Shown here: piece after piece, positions 62,952 to 64,000 of the stretch
Layout: each line of letters starts with the position of its first letter
Numbering within the stretch: the stretch's first letter is position 1
From: Nosocomiicoccus massiliensis
GTDB lineage: Bacteria; Bacillota; Bacilli; Staphylococcales; Salinicoccaceae
Assembly (NCBI RefSeq): GCF_002871345.2
Contig: NZ_CP136964.1
Coordinates: forward strand, 310,001-374,000
Direction of reading: 5' to 3'
Length of the DNA: 64,000 nt
The notes under the pieces: generated by a model
Databases searched by the model: none
Seen by the model: only the letters and a program-made list of their open reading frames with translations
Told to the model about the DNA's origin: nothing
Translations under genes and position numbers: made by a program

Positions 62952-64000
62952 ATGACAAACGAAGAAAAATTTGAAGAAAACTTAGAAGTTGAAAACACAG
63001 AAACTGTTGAGTCTAAATACAACGAAGGCGACGTTGTAACTGGTAAAGTTTCTAAAGTTGAAGAAAAATTTGTAGAAGTTGAACTTGAAGACGGTACGAC
63101 TGGAGTCGTTCCAATTAGTCAATTAACTTCAAAACGAATTGATACAACAGATGAGATTGTAAGTCTTGATGATGAGCTTACAGCTATAGTAATTAAAATC
63201 GAAGATGAGTCAACAGTAGTTGTTTCTGTACGTCAATATGAGACAGAAGAAGCATACAATGACTTAAAATCAAAAAAAGATAACGATGAAACAATTCAAG
63301 CAGAAGTAATTGAGGTTGTTCCTGCTGGATTAGTTGTTGACGTCGGTGCACGTGGTTTCATCCCGGCATCACTTATTTCAACACAATTCGTTGAAGACCT
63401 TACTCAATTTGATGGTCAAACTCTAGACGTTAAAGTTGAAGACGTTGATCCAGAAAATAACCGTATTATTTTAAACAGACGCGTTTTAGAAGAAGCAGCT
63501 GAAAAAGAAGAATTACTTAAAAACTTCGATTCACTTGAAGAAGGTGAGGTCGTTGAAGGTGAAGTTGTTCGTACAACAAACTTCGGTGCTTTCGTTAATG
63601 TTAATGGGGTAGATGGTCTCGTACACATCTCAGAAATTGACTACAACAGAGTAGATAGCGTTGATGATGCTGTTTCAATCGGTGACACGGTCAACGTTAA
63701 AATTCTTTCAGTAGACAAAGATAACGAAAGAGTATCACTTTCAATTAAACAAGCTGGAGACAGTCCGTTCGATAAATTCTTCAACGAGCATAAAGTCGGT
63801 GACGTCGTAAAAGGAACTGTTAAACGCCTAGTAGACTTCGGTGCTTTCGTAGAAGTGGCTGAAGGTGTAGAGGGGCTTGTACACGTATCAGAAATTTCAT
63901 ATGATCATGTTGAACACCCACAAGACGTATTAAAAGCAGAAGAAGAAGTCGATGTTAAAATTATCGGATTCAACGAAGAAGACGAAAAAACATCACTTTC
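62952..64000 (+). CDS. rpsA: 30S ribosomal protein S1 (5' part, cut by window end)
   Basis: The frame is open to the window end and gives about 350 residues with at least four S1 RNA-binding repeats, each opening with a motif like EGDVVTGKV, GEVVEGEVVRTTNFGAFV and VGDVVKGTVKRLVDFGAFVEV, and ending in VHISEI or VHVSEIS. ATG 62952 follows GGAGG by 7 bases. Firmicute S1-like proteins of four domains help translation start on weak mRNAs. It follows cmk-plsC, the usual place of ypfD in Bacillus. Confidence 0.93.
   Translation, partial: MTNEEKFEENLEVENTETVESKYNEGDVVTGKVSKVEEKFVEVELEDGTTGVVPISQLTSKRIDTTDEIVSLDDELTAIVIKIEDESTVVVSVRQYETEEAYNDLKSKKDNDETIQAEVIEVVPAGLVVDVGARGFIPASLISTQFVEDLTQFDGQTLDVKVEDVDPENNRIILNRRVLEEAAEKEELLKNFDSLEEGEVVEGEVVRTTNFGAFVNVNGVDGLVHISEIDYNRVDSVDDAVSIGDTVNVKILSVDKDNERVSLSIKQAGDSPFDKFFNEHKVGDVVKGTVKRLVDFGAFVEVAEGVEGLVHVSEISYDHVEHPQDVLKAEEEVDVKIIGFNEEDEKTSL

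Overview
The window is an AT-rich, densely packed stretch of core chromosome from a Firmicute of the Staphylococcaceae type. Gene order follows Bacillus subtilis and Staphylococcus blocks almost gene for gene: nfo/znuCB-zur/ispG/sodA/pbp/pst, then comG-aroK-gcv, acc-nusB-xse-ispA-dxs-argR-recN-bkd, fur-xerD-deoB-scpAB-rluB-res, and fer-cmk-plsC-rpsA. Three methylerythritol phosphate or prenyl genes (ispG, dxs, ispA) and a full resABCDE cytochrome c maturation block argue against S. aureus itself, which makes isoprenoids by the mevalonate route. They fit a deeper or non-primate member of the family, such as the Nosocomiicoccus/Jeotgalicoccus/Macrococcus side. The genus is inference. No tRNA, rRNA, CRISPR array, prophage or complete transposase gene was seen.

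Layout. 1-3.6 kb: end of DEAD-box helicase cshB, endonuclease IV, and a zinc uptake operon with its own regulator and a candidate Zur box. 3.6-8.6 kb: ispG and a DUF1189 membrane protein (minus strand), sodA, and a class B penicillin-binding protein gene broken by one in-frame TGA. 8.6-13 kb: phosphate uptake operon pstSCAB-phoU behind four PhoP-like half-sites at 11-bp spacing. 13-16.4 kb: 5-formyl-THF cyclo-ligase, rhomboid protease gluP, a metallo-hydrolase and two small membrane proteins. 16.4-20.5 kb: competence pseudopilus operon comGA-GG and aroK. 20.5-24.7 kb: glycine riboswitch and gcvT-gcvPA-gcvPB. 24.7-26.9 kb: rhodanese-like protein, lipM, a small membrane protein and a coiled-coil lipoprotein. 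26.9-33.6 kb: pepQ-efp, then accBC-yqhY-nusB-xseAB-ispA. 33.7-38.6 kb: dxs-tlyA and argR-recN. 38.6-44.3 kb: lpdA-bkd branched-chain dehydrogenase operon, bacilliredoxin and a tiny Prli42-like protein. 44.3-49 kb: tripeptidase-like peptidase, AraC-like regulator, RNase Z, aldo/keto reductase and nudF. 49-53.7 kb: fur-xerD-deoB, a 28-residue membrane peptide and scpA-scpB-rluB. 53.8-60.2 kb: resABCDE-ribU. 60.2-64 kb: ferredoxin, a LysM membrane protein, cmk, plsC and the start of rpsA.

Most of this is ordinary housekeeping, and I did not find a new defence or mobile system. The points worth a second look are small ones: the nonsense codon inside an otherwise intact PBP gene; recN apparently starting at ATT; matching TGGTnnnACCA operators before both lpdA-bkd and accBC, suggesting one GntR/FadR-type regulator of acyl-CoA supply; a palindrome with IS3-like ends nested in the ribU/fer terminator and a relative near zur/ispG; a single-aptamer glycine riboswitch; and two very small membrane-protein genes.
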